Source: Myxococcales bacterium (GTDB lineage: Bacteria; Myxococcota; B64-G9). From it: a stretch of DNA of 64,000 nt. Below, one piece after another: positions 25,278 to 34,781 of the stretch (position 1 is the stretch's first letter; each line of letters opens with the position of its first letter). The position numbers and the translations under genes are program-made. The notes beneath the pieces are model-generated. The model had not been told where the DNA came from. It saw only the letters and a program-made list of their open reading frames with translations, and searched no databases. The stretch is from assembly GCA_012798435.1 (NCBI GenBank), contig JAAZNF010000025.1, forward strand, positions 1 to 64,000, in the 5' to 3' direction.

Positions 25278-27665
25278 ATGCCCACCCTGACCATCGACGG
25301 TCGCACCGTCAGCGTGCCCGAGGGCAAGACCATCCTGGAGGCCGCCGAGGCCGCCGGGGTGCGAGTGCCGCACTTCTGCTGGCACCGCGCGCTGGGGGCG
25401 CTGGGCGCCTGCCGCCTGTGCGCCGTCACCGTACTGGACGGCCCGCAGAAGGGCGTGCGCATGGCCTGCCTCACGCCCGTCCAGGAAGGCATGCGGGTGA
25501 GCACGCTGGACGAGTCGTCCTGGAACATGCGCCGCAGCGTGATCGAGTGGCTCATGGCCAACCACCCCCACGACTGCCCGGTGTGCGACGAGGGCGGCGA
25601 GTGCCAGCTGCAAGACATGACCGTGGCCGGCAACCACGCGGTGCGTAGGCAGCGGGGCCGCAAGCGGACCTTCCACAACCAGGACCTGGGGCCGTTCATC
25701 GAGCACGAGATGAACCGCTGCATCGCCTGCTACCGCTGCGTGCGGACCTACCGCGACTACTGCGGCGGCGACGACTTCGGGGTGCTGGGCTCGCGCGACC
25801 GGGTGTACTTCGGGCGCTTCCGGCCGGGGCGATTGCTGAGCCCCTTCTCGGGCAACCTGGTGGACGTGTGTCCCACCGGCACCCTCACCGACAAGACCAG
25901 CCGCTTCCGGGCGCGGCCCTGGGACCTCGAGGAGGCCTCGTCGGTGTGCCCGCACTGCGCGCTGGGCTGCGCCGTCATCCCGGGGGGCCGCTACCGCGAG
26001 CTTCTGCGGGTGCGCGCCGACCCACGCCCGCAGCCGAACGACGGCTTTTTGTGCGACCGCGGGCGCTTCGGCTACGGGTATGCGAACCGCGCCGACCGGC
26101 CGCGCCAGGCCCGTCTGGAGGGCCGCCCGGGCACGCTGGCCGAGGCCGTGGCCGCGCTGCGAGAGCGGGTGGAAGGCATCGCGCGCCAGCACGGGCCGGA
26201 GGCGGTGCTGTTGCTCGGCTCGGCCCGCGCCACCGTGGAGGCGAACGCGCTGCTTTCGCTGTGGGCGCGCCGGCTCGGGGCGGCGGATCCCGTCTTCGAT
26301 CTCGCGGCCCGGCGTGATGGAGCGGCGCGGATCTTCGCCCGCGCGGCGCCCGCGCTGCGGGCCACCCTGGCCGACGTGCGCCAGGCGGACCTGACCCTCG
26401 TGTGCGGCGCGGACCCCCTGGCGGAGGGGCCGCTCCTGGCGCTCGCCCTGCGCCAGGCGGCCCGACGGGGCGCTGCCGTGCGCGTCATCGACCCGCGGCC
26501 GGTGCCGCTGGTGTGCGAGGCCGAGCGCCTCCCGCTCGCGCCGACGCTCGTGCCGGAGGCGCTGCGCTTTTTGGCGGGAGGAAACGGCGCTGGGCTTTCG
26601 CAAGAGGTGCTTCAGCCGTTGGCTGAGACGAAGCGGCTTTTCGATGCCGCCCGGCGTCCGGTCGTGATCGGGAGCGCGGAGGGCTTGGGGCCGGACGGCG
26701 TTCGGGCGCTGCTGGCGCTGGTTGCCGGCGCGTCCCGCCCCGACCGAGACGCCAAGGCCGCGCTGCTCCTGCCCGGCCCGTCGAGCTTCGCCTGCGCGCG
26801 CCTGGCGAGCGCCGTGCCGAACGCCCAGGATCTCCGGCGGCGGCTCGGCGGGGGAAAGATCCGCGCCGTGGTGGCCCTGGAGGTCGATCCGCTGGCTGAA
26901 GCGCCACCGGCGGTGACCGGCGTCATCGAGAAGGCGGAACTCTTCGCCGCGCTGGACTACCTTCCGACGGCGACCGTGGGCCGCGCCAACCTGTTCCTGC
27001 CGAGCGCCGGGCCCTACGAGCAGGACGGGGCGTTTTGCGACTTCGCGGGACGCCTGCGGGCTTTCGCGCGGGTGCTGCGGCCGGGGACGCCCATCCTCCA
27101 CACGGGAAAAGGAAACCACCCGCCGCGTACCTTCTCGCCGGACGTCCCCGGCGGCGATGCGGCGCCGGCCTGGGAGATCCTGGCAGAAATCCTCGGCATA
27201 TCCGGTGGGCTATCCGGCGCGCGTGCGGAGATCGAAAAGGCGTTTTCGTTCCTCCAGGGGCTGGCCGGCCTGCGCGCGGACGCGCGCGACGAGCGGGTCC
27301 TTCCCGGCGGCGAGCCGCCCGCGCCGCCGGGCGCGCCCGCGGGCCCCGAACCGGCCGGGCTGCGATTGCTGCTGAGCGATCCCTTCGTGGGCTGGGAGCC
27401 GCTCAGCGCCCACGCGGCGGTGCTGGAGGTGTTGCGTCCCGAGGACGCCGTGTACCTGAACCCGGCGGAGCTGGCCCGGCTCGGTCTTGCCCCGGGCGCG
27501 AGGGCGCGGGTCGAGGCGCAGGAGCTTTCGGAGATCCGGGTCGCGCGCGCGGCGGACCTGCCGCCGGGCCTGGCCTGGGTGGTGCGGCGGCGGGGGAGCG
27601 CGCTCTCCCGCTTGCCGGCGGGCGAGGTGTTCGCGTGCCGGGTGGCGCGAGAGGAGGGCGCATGA
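25278..27665 (+). CDS. nuoG: NADH-quinone oxidoreductase subunit G
   Basis: A 795-residue iron-sulphur subunit. The N-terminal 210 residues carry N1b (FCWHR, ACRLC, MACLTP), N5 (HPHDCPVCDEGGECQ) and N4 (RCIACYRCVRTYRDYC, then VCPTG). An additional four-Cys site, SVCPHCALGC with later GFLCDRGRFGYGY, corresponds to the N7-type cluster found in many bacteria. The C-terminal half is the molybdopterin-oxidoreductase-like fold without cofactor residues. All ligands are intact. Confidence 0.95.
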   Translation: MPTLTIDGRTVSVPEGKTILEAAEAAGVRVPHFCWHRALGALGACRLCAVTVLDGPQKGVRMACLTPVQEGMRVSTLDESSWNMRRSVIEWLMANHPHDCPVCDEGGECQLQDMTVAGNHAVRRQRGRKRTFHNQDLGPFIEHEMNRCIACYRCVRTYRDYCGGDDFGVLGSRDRVYFGRFRPGRLLSPFSGNLVDVCPTGTLTDKTSRFRARPWDLEEASSVCPHCALGCAVIPGGRYRELLRVRADPRPQPNDGFLCDRGRFGYGYANRADRPRQARLEGRPGTLAEAVAALRERVEGIARQHGPEAVLLLGSARATVEANALLSLWARRLGAADPVFDLAARRDGAARIFARAAPALRATLADVRQADLTLVCGADPLAEGPLLALALRQAARRGAAVRVIDPRPVPLVCEAERLPLAPTLVPEALRFLAGGNGAGLSQEVLQPLAETKRLFDAARRPVVIGSAEGLGPDGVRALLALVAGASRPDRDAKAALLLPGPSSFACARLASAVPNAQDLRRRLGGGKIRAVVALEVDPLAEAPPAVTGVIEKAELFAALDYLPTATVGRANLFLPSAGPYEQDGAFCDFAGRLRAFARVLRPGTPILHTGKGNHPPRTFSPDVPGGDAAPAWEILAEILGISGGLSGARAEIEKAFSFLQGLAGLRADARDERVLPGGEPPAPPGAPAGPEPAGLRLLLSDPFVGWEPLSAHAAVLEVLRPEDAVYLNPAELARLGLAPGARARVEAQELSEIRVARAADLPPGLAWVVRRRGSALSRLPAGEVFACRVAREEGA

Positions 27666-28663
27666 GCCCGGCGCTGCTCTCTGCGCTGCTTACCACGGCG
27701 CACGTGGCCGTGTTGCTCGGCGCCGTGCTCACCGCCGCGGCCTACCTGGTGTGGTTCGAGCGAAAATTGCTCGCGCGCATGCAGCTTCGGCTCGGCCCCA
27801 ACCGCGCGGGCTGGGCCGGCCTGCTCCAGCCGCTCGCCGATGTCATCAAGCTCTTGTGCAAGGAGGACGTGATCCCGGCCGCGGCCGACCGCACCGTCTA
27901 CCGCCTGGCCCCGGCCCTGACCGCGCTTTCGGCCATCCTGGCCTTCGCGGTCATTCCCCTGGGAGAGCCGGTGCAGTTGTTCGGGCTCGAGCACCAGCTC
28001 GTCATCAGCGACCTCTCCGTCGGGGCGCTGTTTCTGCTCGGGCTCTCCTCGCTCAGCGTGTACGGGGTGACGCTGGGCGGCTTCGCCTCGTCCTCCAAGT
28101 ACGCGCTGCTGGGGGCGCTGCGGGCGCTCGCGCAGATGATCTCGTACGAGCTTCCGCTGGGTTTGTCGTTGGCCCCGGTGTTTCTGCTGGCGGGATCGCT
28201 GTCGCTCTCCGACATCGTGCGCGCCCAGGCGGATTTCCCCTTCGCCGTGCTGTGCCCGGTGTCGTTCGTGTTGTTCGTGATTGGCGCGCTGGCCGAGGCG
28301 CGGCGCACTCCGTTCGACCTGCCCGAGGCCGAGAGCGAGCTGGTGGCGGGCTACCACACCGAGTACTCGGGCATGCGCTTCGGCCTGTACTTCGTGGGCG
28401 AGTACCTCAACATGCTGGTGCTGGGCTCGATGGGCACGGTGTTCTTTTGGGGCGGCTGGTTGGGGCCCGGGTTGCCGGGGCCGCTGTGGTTCGCCCTCAA
28501 GGTCGGGCTGTTCTGCTTCGTGTTCGTGTGGGTGCGGGCCACCCTGCCGCGGCTGCGCTACGACCAGCTCATGCGCCTCAACTGGCGCTGGCTGCTGCCG
28601 CTGGCGCTCATCAACCTGGTGCTCACCGCGGCCGGGGCCTGGCTATTGCGAGGTGGCGTATGA
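27662..28663 (+). CDS. nuoH: NADH-quinone oxidoreductase subunit H
   Basis: A 333-residue membrane subunit with about eight helices, linking the Q-site arm to the proton-pumping arm. Conserved pieces include ERKLLARMQLRLGPNRAG, the loop LAEARRTPFDLPEAESELV and GYHTEYSGMRF. Overlaps nuoG by ATGA and nuoI by ATGA. Confidence 0.96.
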   Translation: MSPALLSALLTTAHVAVLLGAVLTAAAYLVWFERKLLARMQLRLGPNRAGWAGLLQPLADVIKLLCKEDVIPAAADRTVYRLAPALTALSAILAFAVIPLGEPVQLFGLEHQLVISDLSVGALFLLGLSSLSVYGVTLGGFASSSKYALLGALRALAQMISYELPLGLSLAPVFLLAGSLSLSDIVRAQADFPFAVLCPVSFVLFVIGALAEARRTPFDLPEAESELVAGYHTEYSGMRFGLYFVGEYLNMLVLGSMGTVFFWGGWLGPGLPGPLWFALKVGLFCFVFVWVRATLPRLRYDQLMRLNWRWLLPLALINLVLTAAGAWLLRGGV

Positions 28664-29190
28664 AGCTGTGGCGCAGCATCCGCGGCACGCTGGACGCCTT
28701 CTGGATCACCCTGCGCACACTGTTCCGGCGCCCGGCCACCATCGCCTGGCCGGAGAAGCGGCGTGCCCCGGCCGAACGCTTCCGGGCCCGCATCGTGCTC
28801 ACCCGCGACCCGCAGGGAAAGGAGCGCTGCGTGGCTTGCTACCTGTGCAGCGCCGCCTGCCCGGTTTCCTGCATCAGCATGCAGTCGGCCGAAGCCCCGG
28901 ATGGCCGGCGCTACGCCGCCTGGTTCCGCATCAACTTCGCCCGCTGCATCTTCTGCGGCCTGTGCGCCGAGGCCTGCCCCACTCGCGCCATCCAGATGAC
29001 GCCGGACTACGAGATGTGCCGGCGCGACCCCTTGTCGCTGCTCTACGAGAAGGAGGATCTGCTGATCGATGGCCCGGGCAAGGATCCCCACTACGACTTC
29101 TACCGCCACGCCGGCATCGGGGTGGCGGCCCCGCGGGGCACGCTCCCCGGCGAGCGGCCGCCCGAGGACCCCGGGTCGCTCTTGCCGTGA
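28660..29190 (+). CDS. nuoI: NADH-quinone oxidoreductase subunit I
   Basis: A 176-residue subunit with two [4Fe-4S] clusters (N6a/N6b): CVACYLCSAACPVSC and CIFCGLCAEACPTRA. An N-terminal amphipathic helix holds it on NuoH. The tail after residue 150 is Pro/Gly-rich and variable in the family. Coupled to nuoH. Confidence 0.96.
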   Translation: MKLWRSIRGTLDAFWITLRTLFRRPATIAWPEKRRAPAERFRARIVLTRDPQGKERCVACYLCSAACPVSCISMQSAEAPDGRRYAAWFRINFARCIFCGLCAEACPTRAIQMTPDYEMCRRDPLSLLYEKEDLLIDGPGKDPHYDFYRHAGIGVAAPRGTLPGERPPEDPGSLLP

Positions 29191-29197
29191 GGCCCGC

Positions 29198-29701
29198 ATG
29201 AACCTCGTCGCCTTCTGGATCTTCGGCGGCACCGCGCTCCTTGCGCTGGTGCTGTGCGTCACGCGCCGAAACGCCGTCCACGCGGTGCTGTACCTGCTGG
29301 GGGCGTTTCTGGCCATCGCCGCCATCCTGTTCGGCCTGGGGGCGCCGCTCCCCGCCGCCTGGCAGGTGCTGGTGTACGCCGGGGCCATCCTGGTGCTGTT
29401 CCTGTTCGTGCTCATGACGCTGCACCCGCCGCCGGCCATGAAACCGCGCCGGGCGCGGGAGCTCGTCTTGCCCGCCCTCGTCGCCGCGGGGAACCTGGCC
29501 GGGGCGCTGGCGCTCGTCCTGGCCGGCTCCGGGGGCCGGGAGGGGTTGCCGGGCTACGTTCTGCCGCCGGCGGCGCTGGGGCGGGCGCTCTTCGCCGACG
29601 CCTGGATCGGGGTGGAGGCGGTGTCCTTCTTGCTGCTGTTCGCCGCGGTGGGGGCCTTCTGGCTGGGACGGCGCGAGGACCCGCCCAAGGAGCGGCCATG
29701 A
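29198..29701 (+). CDS. nuoJ: NADH-quinone oxidoreductase subunit J
   Basis: A 167-residue hydrophobic subunit with about five TM helices. The conserved YLLGAFLAIAAILFGLGAPL and VYAGAILVLFLFVLM segments are seen; the latter contains the TM3 pi-bulge region. ATG 29198 is 7 bp after nuoI; it overlaps nuoK by ATGA. Confidence 0.94.
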   Translation: MNLVAFWIFGGTALLALVLCVTRRNAVHAVLYLLGAFLAIAAILFGLGAPLPAAWQVLVYAGAILVLFLFVLMTLHPPPAMKPRRARELVLPALVAAGNLAGALALVLAGSGGREGLPGYVLPPAALGRALFADAWIGVEAVSFLLLFAAVGAFWLGRREDPPKERP

Positions 29702-30006
29702 ACGTCCCGCTGGAGCACGCCCTGCTGCTGGCCACGGCCGTCTTCGGCATCGGCCTTTCTTGCGCGCTCATCCGGCGCGAGCTTCTGTTCGTCCTGCTCG
29801 GCGTCGAGATCATGCTGTGCGCCGCCGGGCTCGCGCTGGTGGCGGGCTCGGCCGCCTGGCGGCAACCGGACGGGCAGGTGTTCTGGATGTTGCTCCTGGC
29901 CATCGCCGCCGCCGAGGTGGCGGTGGGGCTCTCGCTGCTCCTCCACCTCCACCGGCGCCGGCGCACCGGCGACGTGGACGAGCTGCGGTCCTTGCGAGGC
30001 GAGTGA
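29698..30006 (+). CDS. nuoK: NADH-quinone oxidoreductase subunit K
   Basis: A 102-residue, three-TM proton-channel subunit of normal length. The two conserved membrane glutamates are in LLGVEIMLCA and AAAEVAVGLSL. Coupled to nuoJ and, by a one-base TGATG overlap, to nuoL. Confidence 0.95.
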   Translation: MNVPLEHALLLATAVFGIGLSCALIRRELLFVLLGVEIMLCAAGLALVAGSAAWRQPDGQVFWMLLLAIAAAEVAVGLSLLLHLHRRRRTGDVDELRSLRGE

Positions 30007-31865
30007 TGGAAGCGGCCCTGCCCCTCATCCCGCTCTTGCCGCTCCTGGGGAGCGCCCTGATCCTGCTGCTGGGGCGGCGCCTGCCGCCCGCGGCGCCCGG
30101 CCTCATCGCCACCGCCACGGTGGCCGCCTCCGCCGCCGTGTGCCTTGCGCTGTTCCCGCTCTCCGCCGGCGAAGGGATCCGCGCCCGGCTCTTCGTGTGG
30201 ATCGCCGCCGAGGGCTTCGCCGCCCCGTTCGGGCTCCTGTTCGATCCCCTGTCGGCGCCCATGGCGCTCATGGTGACCGCCGTGTCGGCCCTGATCCACC
30301 TCTACGCCACCGGCTACATGCGCGAGGATCCTTCGCGGGTGCGCTTCTTCGTGCTGTTCAACCTGTTCGTGTTCGCCATGCTGCTCATCGTGCTCGCCGA
30401 CAACCTGGCCATCCTCTTCGTGGGTTGGGAGGGCGTGGGCTTCTGCTCGTACGCGCTCATCGGCTTCTGGTACCGCGAGCCGAAGAACGCCGCCGCCGGG
30501 CAGAAGGCCTTCCTGGTCACCCGGGTGGGCGACGTGTTTCTGCTGATCGCGATGCTGTGGCTGGCCTCCGACCTCGGCACGCTGGGCATCCGCGAGATCA
30601 ACGGCGCCGCCCCGGCCCTCCCCCCCGACACCGCCACCGCCATCGGAGTTCTCCTGCTCCTCGGCGCGGCCGGCAAGTCGGCGCAGCTCCCGCTCATGAC
30701 CTGGCTGCCCGACGCCATGGCCGGTCCCACCCCGGTGTCGGCGCTGATCCACGCCGCCACCATGGTCACCGCGGGCGCGTACCTCCTGTGCCGGCTGAAC
30801 CCGCTGCTTTTGCAGAGCCCCGCGGCCGCCGCCGCCGTGGCCGCCATCGGGGCGCTCACCGCTCTCTACGCCGCGCTCTCGGCCCTGTTCCAGCGCGAGA
30901 TCAAGAGGGTGCTGGCCTACTCCACCATGAGCCAGGTGGGCTACATGCTGCTCGGCGCCGGGCTGGGAGCCGTGGGCGCGGCCTTGTTCCACCTGATCGT
31001 CCACGCCTTCTTCAAGGCGCTCCTGTTCATGGCCGCCGGCTGCGTCATCCACCTCTTCGGCGGCGAGAACGACATCACGCGCATGGGCGGCCTCAAGAAG
31101 ACGAAGCGGGCCCTGTTCTGGCTCTTCGTGGCCGGGGTGCTGTGCCTGGCCGGCGCGCCGCTCACGGGCGGCTTCTTCTCCAAGGACGCCATCCTGCTCG
31201 CCGCCCTGTCGCGCGGCGGGTGGTTCTTCGCGCTCCTCTTCGGGCTCGGCATCGCCACCGCGCTGCTGACCGCCGTCTACTCCTTCCGCTTGCTGTACCT
31301 GGTCTTTTTGGGCGAACGGCGCGCCTCGCCGGACGCGCACCCCCACTCCGTCCCCCGCGCCATGACCGTCCCGCTGTGGCCGCTGGCCGCCCTGGGGCTC
31401 TTCGGCGGCCTTATGAACCTCCCGGGCGGCGGGCTCCTCGACGGCTGGCTCCTGCCGCTGGCGGCTCCACCCGAGCCGGCCTCGCACGCGGCGGAGTGGG
31501 CGCTGGCCGCCGCGGCCGCCCTCATGGTGCTTGCGGGCTGGGCGCTGGCACAGCGGCGCTACCGCGGGGCTGCGCCAGCGCCGGAGACGGGAGCGGCGCG
31601 GGCCTTCCGGTCGGGGCTGTTCGCCGATGAGCTCTACCAGCGTGCGCTGGTCCGGCCCTTCAAGGCCTTCTCTCGCTTCTGCCGGCGCGTGGTGGACGGA
31701 CGCGTGATCGACGGGGGCCTGGAGGGAGGCGCCCGTCTTCTCGCATCCTCCGGTGGGTGGCTGTCGCGTCTTTCGAACGGCTCCGTGTCTCGCTACCGGC
31801 TGGCACTGGGGCTGGGGCTTCTCGGCATGTTGGGCTGGATGATGGTGAGCGTGCTGTGGCCGTAG
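30006..31865 (+). CDS. nuoL: NADH-quinone oxidoreductase subunit L
   Basis: A 619-residue antiporter-like subunit, the distal pump. Key pieces are VGWEGVGFCSYALIGFWY, GKSAQLPLMTWLPDAMAGPT, HAATMVTAGAY and REIKRVLAYSTMSQVGYM. The C-terminal part carries the long lateral helix region. Normal length. Confidence 0.95.
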   Translation: MEAALPLIPLLPLLGSALILLLGRRLPPAAPGLIATATVAASAAVCLALFPLSAGEGIRARLFVWIAAEGFAAPFGLLFDPLSAPMALMVTAVSALIHLYATGYMREDPSRVRFFVLFNLFVFAMLLIVLADNLAILFVGWEGVGFCSYALIGFWYREPKNAAAGQKAFLVTRVGDVFLLIAMLWLASDLGTLGIREINGAAPALPPDTATAIGVLLLLGAAGKSAQLPLMTWLPDAMAGPTPVSALIHAATMVTAGAYLLCRLNPLLLQSPAAAAAVAAIGALTALYAALSALFQREIKRVLAYSTMSQVGYMLLGAGLGAVGAALFHLIVHAFFKALLFMAAGCVIHLFGGENDITRMGGLKKTKRALFWLFVAGVLCLAGAPLTGGFFSKDAILLAALSRGGWFFALLFGLGIATALLTAVYSFRLLYLVFLGERRASPDAHPHSVPRAMTVPLWPLAALGLFGGLMNLPGGGLLDGWLLPLAAPPEPASHAAEWALAAAAALMVLAGWALAQRRYRGAAPAPETGAARAFRSGLFADELYQRALVRPFKAFSRFCRRVVDGRVIDGGLEGGARLLASSGGWLSRLSNGSVSRYRLALGLGLLGMLGWMMVSVLWP

Positions 31866-31881
31866 CGAAGGGAAGCGAACC

Positions 31882-33378
31882 GTGGCGCTCTACGAGACGA
31901 CATTCCCCTGGTTGAGCCTGGTCCTGTTTTTGCCGCTCGTCGGGGCCCTGGGCTCGGCCCTGCTCGCCCGCTGGCCCGCGGCCTGCCGCGCCCTGAGCAT
32001 CTTTGCCTCTCTGGCCGAGCTGGGCGTGGTGGCCTGGCTGTTTCTTGTGCTGCGCGCGGGCGGAGATGGCTGGCTGCTCTTCGAGGATCACGCCTGGATC
32101 CCAGCCTTCGGCATCCGCTACACCCTCGGGCTCGACGGGCTGTCGCTCACCCTGGCGGTGCTGACGGCCTTCCTCCAGCTGGTGGCGGTGCTCTCCAGCC
32201 TCGGGCGCGAGAAGACCCGGGTCGGGCTCTTCTATGCCCTGCTGTTCGCCATGGAGTCCGGCATCCTGGGGGTGTTCTTCTCCCTGGATCTGGCGCTGTT
32301 CTACTTCTTCTGGGAAGTGATGCTCATCCCCATGTTCTTCCTCATCGGGGTGTGGGGCCACGAGCGGCGCCGCTACGCCGCCATCAAGTTCTTCCTGTTC
32401 ACCCTGATCGGCTCGCTGCTCATGCTGCTGGCCATCGTGGCCCTGGTGGTCCTCCACGGCCAGGACACCGGCCAGTACACCTTCTCGCTGCTCGCCCTGC
32501 GCGGCACCCAGCTCAACGACGGCGTCTCGCACGCGCTGTACTTCGCCTTCCTGCTGGCCTTCATCATCAAGGTGCCGCTGTTCCCGCTCCACACCTGGCT
32601 GCCCGACGCCCACACCGAGGCGCCGACCGCGGGCTCGGTGATCCTGGCGGGGTTGCTGCTCAAGACCGGGGTGTACGGCCTGCTGCGCATCGGCCTGCCG
32701 CTGTTCCCGGGACCAGCGGCCGAGTCGCTCCCCTGGCTGGCCGCGCTGGGCCTGGTCGGGCTCTTCTATGGGGCCGCGCTCGCCTTCGCCCAGAAGGACA
32801 TCAAGCGGCTCATCGCCTGCTCCTCGGTGGCGCACATGGGCCTGCTCGCCGTCGGGCTGTGCAGCATGAACGCCGCCGGCCTGGAGGGCGCCGTGCTCCA
32901 GGCGGTGAACCACGGCATCACCACTGGCGCGCTGTTCTGCATGATCGGCATGATCGAGGCCCGCTCGGGCAGCCGCGACTTCGAGCGGCTGGGCGGCCTG
33001 TGGGGCCGCGCGCCGCTGCTCGGCGGGTTCTTCCTCTTCTTCAACCTGGCCTCCATGGGGGTGCCGGGGCTCAACAACTTCGCCGGCGAGCTGCTCATCC
33101 TGATCGGGGCTTTTCGCGCGCACCCGCTCTTGGGCGCACTGGCGGTGGGCGGGATGGTCTTCGCCGCCGCCTACACCCTGCGCCTGCTCCAGGGGGTGCT
33201 GTGGGGCCCGCCGCGGGACGAGGCGCCCATGGCGGATCTTTCGGCGCGCGAGGCGCTGACGCTGCTGCCGCTGGCCGCGCTGGTACTGCTGCTCGGGCTC
33301 CAGCCGGGCTGGCTCCAGGAAGTTTTCCGCCAGAGCATCCGCGCGCTTCCCCTCGCGCTCGGGGGAGGGGCGCCATGA
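31882..33378 (+). CDS. nuoM: NADH-quinone oxidoreductase subunit M
   Basis: A 498-residue antiporter-like pump starting at GTG 31882, after GAAGGGAA. Conserved channel residues lie in FYFFWEVMLIPMFFLIG, KVPLFPLHTWLPDAHTEAPT and QKDIKRLIACSSVAHMG. It overlaps nuoN by ATGA. Confidence 0.95.
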   Translation: MALYETTFPWLSLVLFLPLVGALGSALLARWPAACRALSIFASLAELGVVAWLFLVLRAGGDGWLLFEDHAWIPAFGIRYTLGLDGLSLTLAVLTAFLQLVAVLSSLGREKTRVGLFYALLFAMESGILGVFFSLDLALFYFFWEVMLIPMFFLIGVWGHERRRYAAIKFFLFTLIGSLLMLLAIVALVVLHGQDTGQYTFSLLALRGTQLNDGVSHALYFAFLLAFIIKVPLFPLHTWLPDAHTEAPTAGSVILAGLLLKTGVYGLLRIGLPLFPGPAAESLPWLAALGLVGLFYGAALAFAQKDIKRLIACSSVAHMGLLAVGLCSMNAAGLEGAVLQAVNHGITTGALFCMIGMIEARSGSRDFERLGGLWGRAPLLGGFFLFFNLASMGVPGLNNFAGELLILIGAFRAHPLLGALAVGGMVFAAAYTLRLLQGVLWGPPRDEAPMADLSAREALTLLPLAALVLLLGLQPGWLQEVFRQSIRALPLALGGGAP

Positions 33379-34781
33379 CACACGCGGATCTGCTGGGCGC
33401 GCTGCCTACCCTCGCGCTGTGCGCCGGGGCGCTCGCCGTGCTGGTGCTGGGCCGGCTCACCCGGCGCCGGGCCGTCATCGAGGCGCTGGCGATGCTGTCG
33501 ATCGCCGCGGCCGCCCTGCTCGCCGTGCTCCTGCCCGAGCTGCCCGCCACGGCCGGCGGCATGTTCTCTCCGGGGGGGAACGGGCGCCTGTTCGTGGTCT
33601 TCTTTTCCCTGCTCGGCGCCATCGCCATCCTGGCCTCGACGCGCTACGGGCGCGAGCACGGCTTCTCCACCGGCGAGTACGACGCGCTCATCCTCTTCGC
33701 CTGCGCCGGGATGTGCTGGCTGGCCTCGGCGGCCTCCGCCTGGGGTTTCGTGATCGGCCTCTCGTCGTTCACGCTGGCGCTGTACGTCCTCATCGCCTTC
33801 GCGCGCGACGGCGGCGCCGGCAGCGAGGCCGCAGCCAAGTACCTCAGCATGGGCATGATCGCCGGCGGCATGCTGGCCTTCGGGCTGGCGCTGCTCTATG
33901 CCGCCGCGGGGACGCTGGATCTGTCTCGGCTTGCCTCGGCCTCCTCCGCGGGCGCAGCGCCGCCGTTTTCCCTGCTGGGGATGGCGCTGGTGCTCGCCGC
34001 GCTGGCCTTCAAGATCTCGCTCGCGCCGTTCCACCTGTGGACCCCCGACGTGTACCAGGGCGCGCCGGCCCCGGTGGCGGGCCTGCTCTCGGGCGGGTCC
34101 AAGGCCGCGGTGCTGGCCGGGCTGCTGGTGCTCTTGCCCGCGGGCGCCATCTCCGGCGCGGTCCAGAAGCTCCTGCTCGCGCTTGCGGCCCTGAGCCTGC
34201 TGTGGGGCACGCTGGCCGCGCTGCGCCAGACGGACCTCAAGCGCCTGCTGGCCTACTCCTCGGTGGTCCAGATGGGCACGGCCGCCATCGGGCTTCTGGC
34301 CGGAAACCGCGCCGGCGCGCAGGCGGTGGCCTTCTACCTCGTCTTCTACGGGCTGGCCGCCGCGGGCAGCTTCGCCTTCCTGGCCGCGCTGGCGAACACC
34401 GCGGACGAGCCGGAGCGCCTCGAGGATCTGCGCGGGCTGGGATTCCGCCGCCCGCTGGTCGCCCTGGGGCTTGCCGTGTGCATGCTGGCCTTCGCCGGCA
34501 TCCCGCCCACCGGCGGCTTCTTCGCCAAGCTCCAGGTGTTCGCCGCGGCGGTGCTGGCCGGGCAGTGGGAGATCGCGGTGGCCGGGGTGCTGGCGGCCTT
34601 CGTGTCGGTGGCCTACTACCTGCGGGTGATCATGCTGCTGTACATGTCGGACGAGGCGGCCCCGGAGCGGCCCCGGCCCCACCTGGCCGAGACGCTGGCG
34701 GTGCTGCTCCCGGCGCTGCTCCTGCTCCTGCTCGGCGTGGCCCCCGGCCTGCTCATGGACTGGATCGGCGCCGGGATGTGA
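33375..34781 (+). CDS. nuoN: NADH-quinone oxidoreductase subunit N
   Basis: A 468-residue antiporter-like pump with AFKISLAPFHLWTPDVYQGAP, RQTDLKRLLAYSSVVQMG and a FAGIPPTGGFFAKL segment. Last gene of the nuo operon. Its stop codon directly abuts that of the convergent lipoprotein gene (34782), and no terminator is visible between them. Confidence 0.95.
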   Translation: MTHADLLGALPTLALCAGALAVLVLGRLTRRRAVIEALAMLSIAAAALLAVLLPELPATAGGMFSPGGNGRLFVVFFSLLGAIAILASTRYGREHGFSTGEYDALILFACAGMCWLASAASAWGFVIGLSSFTLALYVLIAFARDGGAGSEAAAKYLSMGMIAGGMLAFGLALLYAAAGTLDLSRLASASSAGAAPPFSLLGMALVLAALAFKISLAPFHLWTPDVYQGAPAPVAGLLSGGSKAAVLAGLLVLLPAGAISGAVQKLLLALAALSLLWGTLAALRQTDLKRLLAYSSVVQMGTAAIGLLAGNRAGAQAVAFYLVFYGLAAAGSFAFLAALANTADEPERLEDLRGLGFRRPLVALGLAVCMLAFAGIPPTGGFFAKLQVFAAAVLAGQWEIAVAGVLAAFVSVAYYLRVIMLLYMSDEAAPERPRPHLAETLAVLLPALLLLLLGVAPGLLMDWIGAGM